64,000 bases of DNA. It comes from Sphagnum magellanicum. Lineage: Eukaryota; Streptophyta; Sphagnopsida; Sphagnales; Sphagnaceae. A program made the translations under genes and the position numbers. The notes under the pieces were generated by a model, which saw nothing but the letters and a program-made list of their open reading frames with translations, was not told where the DNA came from and searched no databases. Shown piece by piece: positions 38,620-51,059 of this stretch. Positions within the stretch are counted from its first letter, which is position 1; each line of letters opens with the position of its first letter. The stretch lies in NCBI GenBank assembly GCA_021904315.1, contig CM038919.1, positions 11,098,001 through 11,162,000 on the forward strand. The letters run 5' to 3'.

Positions 38620-41470
38620 AATATAACATGTTATTTCTCAATTGCATTGGTTTTAGATCACCAATTTGATTATGAAGTGTTTTATATAAATTCAAAATAA
38701 TACATTCATGATAAGTTATGGACTATTGAAGTCCGAAAATATGGACTAGTTTAGGGTTCTGGAACGTTTTCAATTGAGGTATTGATCTTGATTTTCAATC
38801 CATATGATTATTAGTAACTAAGTATGAAATGAACAATGAAATAAATAATTCAAATTTAAAATACTTTTCTAAAAACATTTAGTTAAAAAAAAGTTATGGA
38901 CTTTTGAATGGTCGAAATTGGACCTTGTTTTCAAAAGTCCCAATAAGTTTAATTTTGTCCTATTTTTCAATTTATTTTGTTAGAGGCCCATAGTTTTGGA
39001 ATTTTTAGTTGGTTCACAGTTCATTTGGACTTTATTGATGTGCCTTCATGGTTTTTAGAATTCATCCATTGTGACGAATATGTGACAAATGATGTCATGA
39101 TCTTGTTTCATAGGGCTTTATTAGGTTTCGAAGGGAAAAATGTAGGTCGTGAATGTTATTGTGTTCAACTTTGACGTTCTTATTTTAGGATAGAGTTATC
39201 ATTTTTGGAAAGTTTTGTTCTTTTAGCATGTTACATTGTCCTTTGACAACTCATGAACTTTTTTCTTTTGGCATAATTTTTTTTGTTTGAGAAGGTTTTT
39301 TTAAAGAAAAAAATTCATGGGAAACTCTAGAGAGAAAGAAGGGTGCCTTGTACTAGTTAAAAGTTGTCCAATGCAAAGAATAAATGATGTAGAATGTCAA
39401 CGACAATGTTGAGCTTGACAAAGAATAATTCGGCAAGTTTGGCTAAGAGAGGCTAAGAAAATAGCTTTTCAACAACATAAGGTTTTCGAAGATGCTTTAG
39501 AAATAGACCTAGATATGGAAATAAGAAGGGTAGTGCACGCCATTTTTCAAAACATGTCTTTTGATAACACATCATCACGGACATATAATGTAACATAAAA
39601 TATAGGCACCATACATGTCCCAACATATATACACATTTGAAAACTAGCAAAATAGAATGTCCAAATTGTTACAAACCATAATGTTGTGTGTGCTAAAATA
39701 AATACAAACATAATTGTGTACCCCTTCAATGCCCCCATTGTGCACATTTTTACACATCCCAAAACAAGTTTCCAATCACTACCATATTCACTAAAGGTTA
39801 ATCCATAAGGTAAACTATAACACAAAAGGCATAGATCTAGGAAGACGTAATTTTTATTATGTCTTGTCATCATCTAGCTTCTTTTGGAGCTTCTATCCGA
39901 GGGCTAAAGCTTGATGATGTTCATTTTGCTAATTAAACACCTCGTTGGTTGCCTTTAATATTGATGGTCTTGTGATTGCATAATTTGTGTTCAAATCATG
40001 TGCATCCTTTGGTGAATAAGAATTTCATTGTCCAAGAAAATTGCCAAAGTATATCAAGATAATTCATCACTCATGAAAGGCTTAGGTTCCTAGACTAGTG
40101 CATCAGATAAACAAGGGTGTTTAGTATGGTTTGTACTTGCACAATGCACTGAACATAGCTACTATTTTTGGTTGCATTGATCAACAAGCTGCTTGTGATG
40201 ACAATGATTAAACTTCCATGCCATACCATGTGACACATCAACTACTTACATGCCAAATGAAGCCCACCCACAAAATGCATGTTAATTATACCTCATTTAT
40301 TACAACCACACAAATATTTTTGCATGGGTAGATATTCATATAGTCTCTACTTGTTAAGAAAAATAGACATGTCCACAACACAGACAACCTCTTATGCTTC
40401 AACATCTTCTACAACGCTCAACTTTCCAAGCTCCAAGAAATTATCAAACAAGTGTTGACAATTCAAGGAGGGGTGGTGTTGTGATTAATCACCCAATGCC
40501 AACATAAACATGTTCCATGTTGAGTAGGGATGGACATTGCAACTTGCACATCATCTCCCAAGCTTGCAAAATTGGTGTAGGAACATTAGGTAGGCTTGGG
40601 GATTTTGAGCTTCCACCAGTTAGATTTCAAGTTTCAATATTTGTGAAGGTGAATTATTGTTGCCCATCACAAACATATCCACTAGAGACTACAACTAACA
40701 TTTTCGCACATCAATAACCAAAATGCAATGCATGGTTGCAACATCTCTCTTGGATGTCTCTATCTCATAATCTTCAATCAATAATTATGCTTGATGCAAG
40801 CTACCCATGGACACCAAAAAAAAAAAAAAACAATAAGGAACCGCAATGGTTGATGGTGTGACCTAACCCTAATAGGGATTGATTTTAAACAATTGGCAGA
40901 TCAAATCCTAACACATTGTTGCACACACAGCCAGGGGGAATTTCATCATATGGACATAACAAAAACTCTAGGACATAACTCATGGGGTTGCATAGTTGGG
41001 ATTTGAACACAATAGGTCTTGAGCAAGTGGCACTCACCTTGCATGACATTGTTAGCCTAAAGTTAGCAATCTTAACATCAAGCACATGGAAAAATTAAGC
41101 AATGACTTAACAAGATTTCAAGTTGTGAACAATGTGCAAACAAAAAGAAAAATAAACAAATTAAAGGCTAAAGTATATGTGCCTACATGTTGGAAAAAGC
41201 AAGGGCCCTCATCTTGTAGTAATTGGCCCCTTTCAATGATATTGTTCAAGAGCTCATCAACCTTGTTATATTTGGGAGAATAATTTCAATGTCACTCCAC
41301 CCTCCTCATTCACAAACACTAAATAGAACCTAACAAACTAAGATGCAAGTTATTTGAATTAACTGGTTAAATTAGATACTTGCAAAATACATCAACGGTT
41401 AGTTATTTGACCAAGATACTGACTAAGAACCTTAAGGACTATATGAACACCACTAAGAATAAACAACAAT
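38620..41470. other. intergenic DNA, no gene recognised
   Basis: The minus-strand frame at 39873-39547 is Cys/Phe/Met-rich, membrane-like in composition, but has no family signature and sits in decayed DNA. No terminal repeats, RNA genes or arrays were noticed in this 2.8-kb stretch. Confidence 0.4.
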
Positions 41471-41474
41471 GGGT

Positions 41475-41660
41475 GCTCATCGTTCTACAATAAGCATCAA
41501 CCATCGTGCGACTCAAGTAAACGCTCATCATTCTACAATAAGCATCAACCATTGTGTGACTCAAGTAAACGTTCATCGTTCTACAATAAGCATCAACCAT
41601 CATGCGACTCAAGTAAACGATCATCATTCTAGACTAACCATCGACCATCCCACAATTGAA
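41475..41660. repeat. 48-bp minisatellite, about 3.8 copies
   Basis: Copies start at 41475, 41523, 41571 and 41619. Each begins with GCTCATCRTTCTACAATAAG-type sequence followed by CATCAACCAT and ending ACTCAAGTAAAC. The first three differ at only a few positions; the last is degenerate. The period is a multiple of three, which is why both strands stay open across it. It is not part of a recognisable gene. Confidence 0.92.
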
Positions 41661-42250
41661 GTTCTTAATTGAAGGCATAGTATGCGATGCAAAGTGCATT
41701 GTTCCACAAATGGTGGTGTGATTGGAAAGTGTAATGACCCCATCGCATAGTGATCTTAAGAGGTTGCATCTTTGTTTCAACATCTACAACAACATGATTG
41801 CCCAATAAGGCAATGGATCGAGATGGGGAGCAAGTGGGCGACCCACAACACGTATTCCCTTTGGGCCATCCAATGTAGGTCCAATGAAACGAAAATTTGT
41901 GGTGTTATGAGTAGCAACTAGCCCACCAAAATGGGACGACCACCATGGTTTGCCCTTGTTCAAAGTGTAAAGGTTGTAGGCGATGGGTGTCCACATCAAC
42001 AATTCAAAAACACCTAATGCAACATGGAAGACATCCTTTCTACCGTGTTGGAAAGGCCTAGGGGATCTAGACTCTTTTGATGAGGAGTGGGTAGCAGTTA
42101 CAATGTGGTCGACTTCCCAAAAACAAGGTCTAGCTACAAGGGTGTGTGTTTCCCGCACAATTGGAGGATTGCTAGACGAAGGCATAGACATGGAAAACTT
42201 ATTAGTAGATGGTTTTTTGAGGTGGACCCATCTTCACCCATTGCACAAAC

Positions 42251-45200
42251 TTGAGACAAAACCAAACACACCATGCTTGGGCCCACCACCAACCCATAGT
42301 TGGGGAGGTACAATGTGCTTGTGAGATGGTAGAGGCTATAGCAAGTGAGCATGAAAAAATTGGGCATGAAGAGGAGCACCACATGCCAAAAGACCTATGC
42401 ATACTAGATGATGATGTGTTAGATGGTTTAGATGCCCTATAGGAGGCATGTGTACCTTTGTATGAAAGTGCACACTGCACAAAATTGGCAACGACAATGA
42501 TGCTGATGAACATGTGTATTGTACATAATTGTTCAAACAAGTTTTTTAATGAATTATTTTCTCTATTATACAATTTTTTATTGCCTACATATAATACTTT
42601 ATTTAATAACATGTATTATGTTAAGGCACTAACACAGCACATTGGCCTAAAATATAAGAAAATTCATGTTTGTAATGTTTGATGTGTACTGTATAAAGGA
42701 CAATATGCAAATTACTCTCATTGCCCAAAGTGTGGGAGGGCCAAGTTCAAACAAGTTGGTCACACATAAATGCCAAAGAAGATTTTACACCATTTCCCCA
42801 TAATCCCAAGGTTGAAGTGAATGTACCAATCTCCTAGTATGGTTGAGCTACTACAGTGGCATGAAAAAAACAAAAGCACGGATGGGCTTGTGCGCCATGT
42901 AGCAAAGCATGGAAACACATTGAGAAAACATGGCTAGATTTTGCAAATGACCCATGAAATTTGAGGTTGACCATATCCACGAATGGGTTCAGTCCATTTT
43001 AAAAAAATTTGTGCCAATGGTCCCCATAACCTTCTTACATTCTAATTTACAACCTACCATTGTGGTTGACAACAAAGCGATTTTTCATGATGGTTGCATT
43101 GCTTATTTTGGGCAAGGAAAATGTTAATATGAGCAACAAAGACACTTTTCTCCATCCCGTTGTGGATGAGTTGATGATGTTTTGGAGATTGGGTGTCCAA
43201 GCTATGGATTTTGGCAAGCCAGAAGGTAGGCATTCCTTTACTTTCCATGGTATGGTCATGTGGACCATAAATGATTTCCCAGGCTATGGACTTTTATCCA
43301 GGAGTGTACACCAAGGCTACATTGCTTGTCCTAAATATGGGCCTCAAACCACTTTTCGACATTCAAATAGTTTGAGGAAATCGGTGTATATAGGCCACCA
43401 TAGGTGGCTTCGACATAGGTATCCCTATCAATTACCACGGTTCAACAATGCTTTTGATGGGCATGCCAAAGAAAGAGGTGAGCCCCCTGTGGTAATGGGC
43501 AATGAGGTGATCACAAGGGGCATGGAATACCAATGGTGGATTGGAAAAGGGAAATCACCGGGGTCTACCAATGACCCTTCCAAGGTCCATGGGGTGAAGT
43601 AGTGGTTCTATTCTATGCCTTATTTCAAGGTACATATTATGTTGACTTCCTGGTGAAGTTGTTTTTAAAATTGTGTTTAGATGTTGCAACATAGTTGGCT
43701 ACTAGTTTTAATTGGGTTACAAAGTATCACACAAGTTGCACAATAATGTTTATTGCAACTTGTGATACTAAATTGGTATTTTACTAGCTGCAACATAGTC
43801 TTGGAAGTGTCATGATAGTTCCAAGACAATTGTGCAAAGTTGGCAACTTGCTTGTTCTTAATTATGTGAATTAATTTGATCTGCTAAACTGCAGCATGAT
43901 CTTTTGATCAGGCTTTGCATAGATGTTATGCATGTTGAAAAGAATGTATGTGAAAACATAATGTTGACCATATGTGATGAGAAAAACAACAAGGAAGTGA
44001 GGTAGGACATGGAGTTGTAAATTATATGTCCAAACTTATGGATTACCCGAAACCTACAAAATCCAACATGGTGGATGATGCCACATGCCAACTATGTGTT
44101 AAACGAGAGGGAACTTTCTACTTTCCAAAACCGATTTGCATCCCTAAAAGTACCATTCGACTACTCCTGGCAAAACATTTGTCAACCATGAGGTGGTCTA
44201 ACATGAAAGCACATGATTGGCATGTGATCATGCAACAATTACTCCCATTATGCTTAAGGGGACTCATGCAAGAGAACACTTGAAAAATAATTATGTAGCT
44301 AAGTAGGGTGTTTTGACAGATATGTGGAAAAGTCATAAACCCTAATGACATGCCAATGTTCAAAGAGGATGTTGCAACCACTTTATGCATGTTGGAGATG
44401 GAGATGCCCCCTTTTTTCTTTGATGTGATGACACACCTTGTGATACACCTTGTTGAAGAAGTTGATGTGTGTGGTTTGGTCCACATTTGATGGATGTATG
44501 ATGTAAAGCAGATGAACAAGGTTTTAAAAGGGTATGTGCGGTGCATGAAGCAACCCAAGGGGTGCATGGTTGTGGGTTATGCCGTGGGGTTCTTGACAGA
44601 ATACATGCAAGATTTCAAGTTGGTGAGTCGAAGAATGTGGGATATAAAAGAAGAAGGTGTTAGTGGAGAGGTGTTAGAGGGAGCTGGCAAATCACCTTGT
44701 TATTCGAAACATTGCCCATCATTATGTCCTCACTAAAATAACTACAATGGCATGGTGGGTCAGGTAGACAATCTGACCCAACTTCCAGATGTATTCTAGT
44801 TGTAAACAAATAATAATAGTACTAGCTTAGTTGCAACATAGTGACAAAAATGTCATGCACTAGGACCTTATCATAATACTCAATCATATGTTAATAATCA
44901 TTTTGTTGCATGAAAATGACCATTTTGTAGCCAGAGTCATCATATTGAGATTTTTTAAAAGTTGGAACTATGAAATTTCAATAGTTACTTGTTTATAAAG
45001 GAATATTAGTCACTTGTATTTGGTTATAACAAAGAGACTAATTGCATGTTAATATGATAATAGTTACAAGGAAGTCGCAACCGCATGCCCAATGATAAAT
45101 TTTCCACACATTAAAGTTTAGACTTAATCATTTGGCTAGTCTTCAATAAATACAAGGCAAATAAGAAGGAAGCACATGAGGGCAGAGATTAGCTTCCCCA

Positions 45201-45898
45201 CTTTTGTGGAATGGGTGCAAGATGCCGTTCGGGAACAACGACATATGGGGATGGCCATGGAAGATGCATTAAGTTGCCCACATTCAACAAAAGCATTAAG
45301 GTACCAAAGGATGAAGCATATGGTAATCACCTTCGAGTGAGTGATTGCAACATAAAAGGTATGGTTAGTTTTGATTGTGGGGTGGCATCAATGTTTGGCC
45401 AATGGCATGCACACATTGGTGATGAACATGCATCAATACAATATGTTGGTGTCTTTGAATCCCATAATAAAATTGAGCTATGGCGCAATCTCAACTCTAA
45501 TCATTCTCATGCGATGTGCGTGGGTTTAAAATGGAAGTGATGTAAGGGGGAATCCAACTTATAAACATGATGAAGCGAGATTCCTACATGCAAATTCCCA
45601 ATACATGATGGTGGAAGACAAATAACCATTTATTTTTCCTCCCCAAGCCCAACAAGTATTCTACTTAGATGAAGAACAAAAATCATATTGGAAGGTGATG
45701 ATCCACAAAGAACCTCGATCATCTCGCACCACAATGGATGGTTCTTTCAATTCAAATGGCATTGATGATAGTGTGCCATGGTTAAATACAACCATGACAC
45801 ACCCACCCATGCCCCAAGATGTAAACCTTGAGGGGGCCAAGGGGTTGTCCACAAAGGAATTGGCTTGTATCAATGAAACATTTAGTCATTTAGTGTAG
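42251..45898 (+). pseudogene. CACTA (En/Spm) Tnp2-type transposase gene, decayed
   Basis: Plus-strand blocks follow the plant CACTA transposase order. First is an N-terminal acidic segment (42320-42440). Next comes the TNP2 entry, with LYNFLLPTYNTL (about 42575) and a CPKCGRARF zinc-type motif (about 42722). The clearest block is 43060-43602 (VVDELMMFWRLGVQAMDFGK, WTINDFPGYG). A GT-AG intron at 43630-43894 joins PYFK to HDLLIRL, followed by DVMHVEKNVCEN (about 43924). A DUF4218-like part has MKAHDWHVIMQQLLPLCLRG (about 44200), FFFDVMTHLVIHLVEEVDVC (about 44417) and LKGYVRCMKQPKGCM. The DUF4216-like tail (45180-45898) ends FSHLV before TAG. In-frame stops (for example near 42440 and 43600) and frameshifts break it. 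Terminal CACTA ends were not located. Confidence 0.9.
43723..43769. repeat. hairpin in an intron of the CACTA transposase
   Basis: AGTATCACACAAGTTGCA pairs with TTGCAACTTGTGATACT across an 11-12-base loop, with a one-base length difference in the arms. It lies in the intron 43630-43894. The word GTTGCAACATAG recurs nearby and at 45900-46560. It may be a relic of a small palindromic element. Confidence 0.6.
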
Positions 45899-46609
45899 AG
45901 AAATTTGAAGTGTATAAACAATGATATCTATACGTAGATATTCATAAACATTTAATACACCATTCCAATCCAACTTAAGGCTTGCATTTGCACTTTTAAT
46001 GAATTACATAATCTATAGATCTTTTGATGTTATGAGTTGCCACATAGTTGACAATTAGTTCTAGATGAATTAGACATTCTAGTTCCAAAATAGTGGACAA
46101 GTAGTATTTATGTAGAGAAACAATAGTGGCATAATTAGTTGTAACTTAATTGTAATACTAGCCAATATAGTTAATGTTTAGTTGCAAAAAAGTTGCAAGT
46201 TCCAGATGCCATGGACCTTTTCTTAACCGTACATGTGGCATGATTGTACACATTGACATCATACACAGATTGCAAGGTAGTTATTCACTTAGTGCTACAA
46301 TTACACAAGTTGCAACATAGTTGATATAACCATTTCGCTACAACTTGTGATCATGGTCAAACTATAGTTGACTATCATTGTATATACATTACATACATAT
46401 GCCCATATACAGTCCAAGTTGCAATTGGATTACAACTACGAAATATTCAGATGTGGCATTTTAATTATCAATTCATCATATTTCCATAGTGTAGTTGTAC
46501 CTTAGTTGCACATTAGTTCTGTGATGATTTAATTGTATGCCAGTTTAGTCTCTGCATGCATGATTTTTCATAGTGTGTGTTGGCCACAATGTAGGCCACC
46601 TCAACATTG
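45899..46609. other. spacer between two transposase remnants
   Basis: No gene. Words such as AGTTGCAAC, CAACTTGTGAT and TAGTTGCA recur in both orientations at irregular spacing. Such clustered short repeats are typical of CACTA subterminal regions, so this may be the 3' end of the CACTA element. No TAGTG terminus could be fixed. Confidence 0.4.
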
Positions 46610-47490
46610 TTTAAGAACTATACAAACTTTATTACCATCAAGTTTGAGGAGCTTGCATCCTTTGTGGTTCCTACCATCATCTCACATGTTAGTTTTATAG
46701 GTGAAGATTCTCTCGTGATTGGGAGACTATCAAAACTAAACCTTTGGCAATAGCTTCTCAGCTTAATTTCTTTCGTGAAGCATGACAACTTCACAAGGTA
46801 CAACTTTTTTATGTGGAATTGGTCCAAGAGCTCCGTATGTGATGATGTTTGTATTAATGCTTCCATTGCAAACAAGATCCATTCGCCTACAACCCAAGAG
46901 AGAGCTATATTAGGCACCCATTTGCTCGAGTTACTAGGGTTTATTGATGGAACCCTAGTTGAGATCCAGAAGCCTTGGAAGGACCAAGGTCACTAGTCTT
47001 GGTTTAATGGACAAAATAAAATCTATGTTATGAACAACACCATTACTCATGACCGCACATGTTTGTTCACCTACATAGATATTGAATACCCTAGTTTTTA
47101 CCATGATGTCAACATCCTTTGGCACTTCACATTTTACAATGGATGTCGTCAATATTTTATTCATGAGGACAACTACTTTGAAGTTCTATTGGAAGATTTT
47201 AATTTCATGGGAGAAGAAATGTTTATAATGATAAGGATTGGGACACGAGAGGTAGCTCCCAATTCAAACCTAGATGCCATATAATCACATAACAAGATAC
47301 ACGTTGGATATCGAATGCAAGTGGAGTGGGGTATCAAAGGCTTGAAAAGAAAATGGGAGGGACTCATGAAAAGATTTGTTAGCACAAAACCAAAATTCAA
47401 CCACCTTTTCCAATTTGTTGCTTTATTCACTAATTTCCCACATAAGAGGAGGAGGGACCTCACATAAAAGGTGATTGGTGAACACAGTCC
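46610..47490 (+). pseudogene. PIF/Harbinger DDE transposase, decayed
   Basis: The plus strand encodes a HARBI1/PIF-type transposase core: KFEELASFVVP near the start (about 46650), LLELLGFIDGTLVEIQKPW (first Asp, about 46935), WFNGQNKIYVMNNT (about 47000), YPSFYHDVNIL (second Asp, about 47095), GEEMFIMIRIGTREVAPNSN (about 47210), and VEWGIKGLKRKWEGLMKRF (Glu, about 47320). The three catalytic acidic positions of the family remain readable. Stops near 46755, 46995, 47281 and 47465 show it is dead. Terminal repeats were not found. It is a separate element from the CACTA gene just upstream. Confidence 0.88.
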
Positions 47491-47879
47491 TAATCCAGTA
47501 GACCACAAATGGTCCAAATATTCTTTTGCATTGAATTCTTGCTATCAAATTACCCTTAATTTCTGAGCTACTATCAAGTTGGAGATCTTCACCTTGTTTT
47601 TGTTAATATCCATCTTTGTAATTAAAAATGAAGTTCACTTAAGCGAAAAACCATAATTACAAGGTTCTTGGCTTGGAGTTGCAATATTTCCTGCTTTGTC
47701 ATTGGATTTTCAATGGCGCCCACACATGGAAGTTAGTGGAGTAGATGACCTAATAATACAATTAAGGCAGTTTACATTTGTGGAACTACGAGAACTAGGA
47801 GTATCAAAAAATGTTGTTGGTGAAATCTCCCATATTATTATGTCTCCCATCAATGAAATCTTGCTTCCTTTTCAACACA

Positions 47880-48300
47880 ATTCTTGTGGCATGGTGTTAA
47901 TCACTTTTAATCATGCTAAAGCTTCATTTAATTGCAAAATTGTTTTATCAAACTCTTTTTCGTTAAAATTGCCAATTTTAAACTCTTTGAGAACATCCTG
48001 CAAATGATCCTTTAATGTGTCTTCCATAAATGGAAAATCAAGGTAGGCACCCACATAATTGGTGTAGATTAATTTCCACACCGTTGATGGAATCAATTGT
48101 GTCATATTCTTTTTGCCATTAGAATATGTGGTAAAATGAATGTGATAACTTGTGACCATAATACTTAAGTGCAAACATTTTACAATGGTTCCTTGCACTT
48201 TTCTCCCTCCTAGGTGTCGTTTTCTGTTCTTAGGTGGTTTTGTTTTTGCTTGTGTGACTTGAAAATCATCAACTAGTTCTTATGTTGCATCCATATTACC
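47880..48300 (-). pseudogene. unrecognised minus-strand frame beside the PIF remnant
   Basis: The minus strand reads TKPPKNRKRHLGGRKVQGT, then QLIPSTVWKLIYTNYVGAYL, then MEDTLKDHLQDVLKEFKIGN, ending near 47911. It has a basic start followed by an acidic, helix-rich end. PIF/Harbinger elements often carry a second, DNA-binding protein gene and this could be such a relic, but no Myb or trihelix signature is clear. One stop falls in the leading part. Confidence 0.3.
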
Positions 48301-48719
48301 AAGCAATTTTGCCATACCTACCACACACAACCATAACATAAAAGACACACACTTTTAGACCCCCAATGTTCACTAGATTTTGTAGTACTTAAGGTTCAAA
48401 GAGATACATACCATGACTATGATAACATTGCCAAAGATATGTGTGCACAACATCAAAACGTGACATTTACGACTACAAAAATCTAGTTGTATGCATCATC
48501 TATGACTAGAGCTGGTTACATGATTGCCTAGTCCAAATGACCTGGTTGTAAATCCCACTAGTCGCATTAGTTGTAGCCACATTAACAACCATGGTTTGCC
48601 ATGATTATAGTTGCAAAGGACATAGTCCTAAATCCAACGAGAGACAAGGTCGCCTCACAAAGTACCATGTGTCACAACTTTTAAAAAAACCAAACAAAAT
48701 ATATTTTTCTTTCTAATCA

Positions 48720-48935
48720 AATATTGCCTTGTTCTAGCCTTTTAACCTAGGGGACCTAGCCTAGGTAGCCTAGCCTAGGTGTTAAAAAATTTCATAGGCT
48801 AGGCAAGCCACCAAGGTATTTATCTAGGCATATAAATGATTAGGTGTCAAGGTGCCTAGGTGTTAAGGTTTGCAAGTGGGAGGACTTGAACTCCCCACCC
48901 TCCACTTTGAGGGAAATAACCATTGCATCACATTA
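48720..48935 (-). mobile_element. tRNA-derived SINE
   Basis: Read on the minus strand, the head contains a box-A-like TGATGCAATGG (48930-48920) and a box-B sequence GTTCAAGTC (48891-48883), about 30 nt apart as in a tRNA-type RNA polymerase III promoter. The body is rich in CCTAGG/GGCTAGGC words. A related copy is at about 62640-62830. Its far end merges into GCCTAGCCTAGG repeats, so the boundary is approximate. Confidence 0.65.
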
Positions 48936-48979
48936 TTTATTTATGATAAAATCTACTTACCATTAATCTATAAACAATA

Positions 48980-50520
48980 ACGTTTTTAGTTCAAGTTAAC
49001 CTAACTCACCCTAGGTTGACCTAGGCTAATTTAGGCCTAGCCTTGGCTAACATAGGTTAACTTAAGCATTCCTAACCTAAATGTAAGCCTACTTACAATA
49101 AACTAACATAGACTTACATTAAGGTAAAATAGGCTAAACTTGGATAAATTCAGTTAAATTAGAATATTGAAGATAAATTTGGATAAATTTTGGCTAAACT
49201 AGAATATTGAAAATAAACTTTGCAAAACTTGGCAAAACATGGCTACTTGGGTTAAACATGGCAAAATTTGGCTAAACACGGTTATTTAGGTTAAATTTGG
49301 TTAGACTTGGCAAAACTTAGCAAAACTTGACAAAATTTAAATAAATTAGGCTAAATTAGGATATGGAAAAAAAAAAGGCTCAACATGGCTATTTAGGTTA
49401 AACTTGGTTAAACTTGGTAAAATTTGGTTAAACATGGTTATTTAGGTTAAATTTAGTTAAATTCGGCTATTTAGGTGAAATTTTGTTAAATTTGGCAAAA
49501 CATGGCAAGACATGGCTACTTAAGTTAAACTTGGCTAAATTCGGCTATTTAGGTTAAACTTGGATAAATTTGGCGAAACATGGCTATTTAGGTTAAACTT
49601 GGCAAAAATTGGCTAAACATGGCTACTTAAATTAAACTTGGCAAAAACTAGCTAAGCATGGCTACTTAGGTTAAACTTGGCAAAACTTGGCAAAATTATG
49701 TTAAACTAGGGTATTAAAACAAAATTTGGCAAAATTTGGTTCTTTAAGTTAAACTTCGTTAAACTTGGCAAAAATTGGCAAAAATTAATTAAATAAAGCT
49801 AAATTAGGGTATTGAAACAATACTTGGCAAAACTTGGTTAAACATGGATATTTAGGTTAAACTTAACTAGATTTGGCAAAACTTGAATGAATTAGGCTAA
49901 ATTAAGGTATTGTGGTTAAACATGACTAAACATAGCTACTTAGGTTAAATTTGGCAAAACTTAAATAAATTAGGCTAAATTAAGGTATTGAAGCTAAACT
50001 TGGCTAAACATGGTTACGTAGTTTCAAATTGGCTAGATTTAGAAAAACTTGGAAAATTACACTAAATTAGGGTATTGAAGCTACATTTGGTTAAACATGA
50101 CTATTTAAAAATTAAAATTGGTTAGATTTGTCAAAATTTAAATAAGCTAGGCTAAAATAAGGTATTGACATTAAACTTGGTTACATTTGGTTAAACATGG
50201 CTATTTAGGTTAAACTTGAATAGATTTGACAAAACATGGTTAAACTAGGGTTAATTTTTATTACATTTACTTCAATTTGGTAAATTTGGTTTCTAAAAAA
50301 CCAGTTAAAATTGGCTAAACCAAGCTAAATTAAATTATTTATATTTTGCTAGGTTAAAATTAAGGTATTTGAATTAAGATAAATTAAATTATATTAAGTT
50401 ATGTAAATTGGGCTACATTAAAGCAAATTAGACTAAAATATGTTATTTATGCTAAATTAAGTTAAATTGTGTTAAAGTAGGTCAATCTAGGTTATGGTAA
50501 GGTGAACTTAAGCATTTGTT
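48980..50520. repeat. satellite-like tract with a 10-bp period
   Basis: About 1.5 kb built from decamers such as TTGGCTAAAC, TTGGCAAAAC, ATGGCTATTT and AGGTTAAACT, which follow one another in register for long stretches (clearest at 49250-49720). Higher-order units of about 30-50 bp (ATGGCTATTTAGGTTAAACT start) are visible. The left edge grades into CCTAGGTTAAC-type sequence next to the SINE; the right edge fades by about 50520. No coding frame is kept. Confidence 0.9.
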
Positions 50521-51059
50521 TGTCCATTTCAAACCTAATTGAATTTGGTTATACTATTTCAAATTCAAATATTGTTTCAATATGAATACATTAATTTTGT
50601 AGTCATATTTTTAGTCTTAATTATAGTCGTATGTATAGTCATGTAGTCATAATTTTGATTAGAATCATTAAGATGGTAGCAATTAAAGACCACATATGAC
50701 TACATGACTATCTTTGGACATTGGTTAGAAGATGTCCTTGTCATAAAAACCAGATTTTGGCGTTGTGGTGCAAAGTCACCATAGTGTTTCCCAAAGTTGC
50801 AAACCAAAAACCAAATTCCTTCAAACATTTGCAAAGTTCCCATAATGAACTCCATAACCATAAACCACATTCTTAAAGACCATAAATTGAGTTGCCATAG
50901 TGTAAAGTTGCAAACCCAAAACCATGTTTTTGGGTACATGTACATAAACTTCTCCAATTTTTTCCTAGAGTTATAAAACATTTGATTGCATTAACAGCCC
51001 CAATTCAAACCAAAACATTTTAAATTTTCCTTTTGAATCAATGGTCAAATAAGAAAAAT
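50521..51059. other. spacer between the 10-bp and 170-bp arrays
   Basis: AT-rich sequence with loosely repeated AGTTGCAAACCAAAAACCA and CCATAAACCA words at 50790-50940. No gene was seen. Confidence 0.4.

Noticed and set aside
41475-41660. CRISPR-like array
   Set aside because: There are no unique spacers between repeats; it is a head-to-tail minisatellite in plant nuclear DNA.
41784-42324. Overlapping 135- and 113-residue frames on opposite strands before the CACTA gene
   Set aside because: Neither shows a known domain. The plus frame could be the weakly conserved leading part of the transposase gene, but this cannot be shown.
42458-42682. A possible separate small gene
   Set aside because: The sequence fits the leading part of the Tnp2 transposase just before its zinc-type motif.
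48720-48935. A functional tRNA gene
   Set aside because: Box A and box B are present, but the cloverleaf arms do not close and the body continues into repeats, so a SINE fits better.
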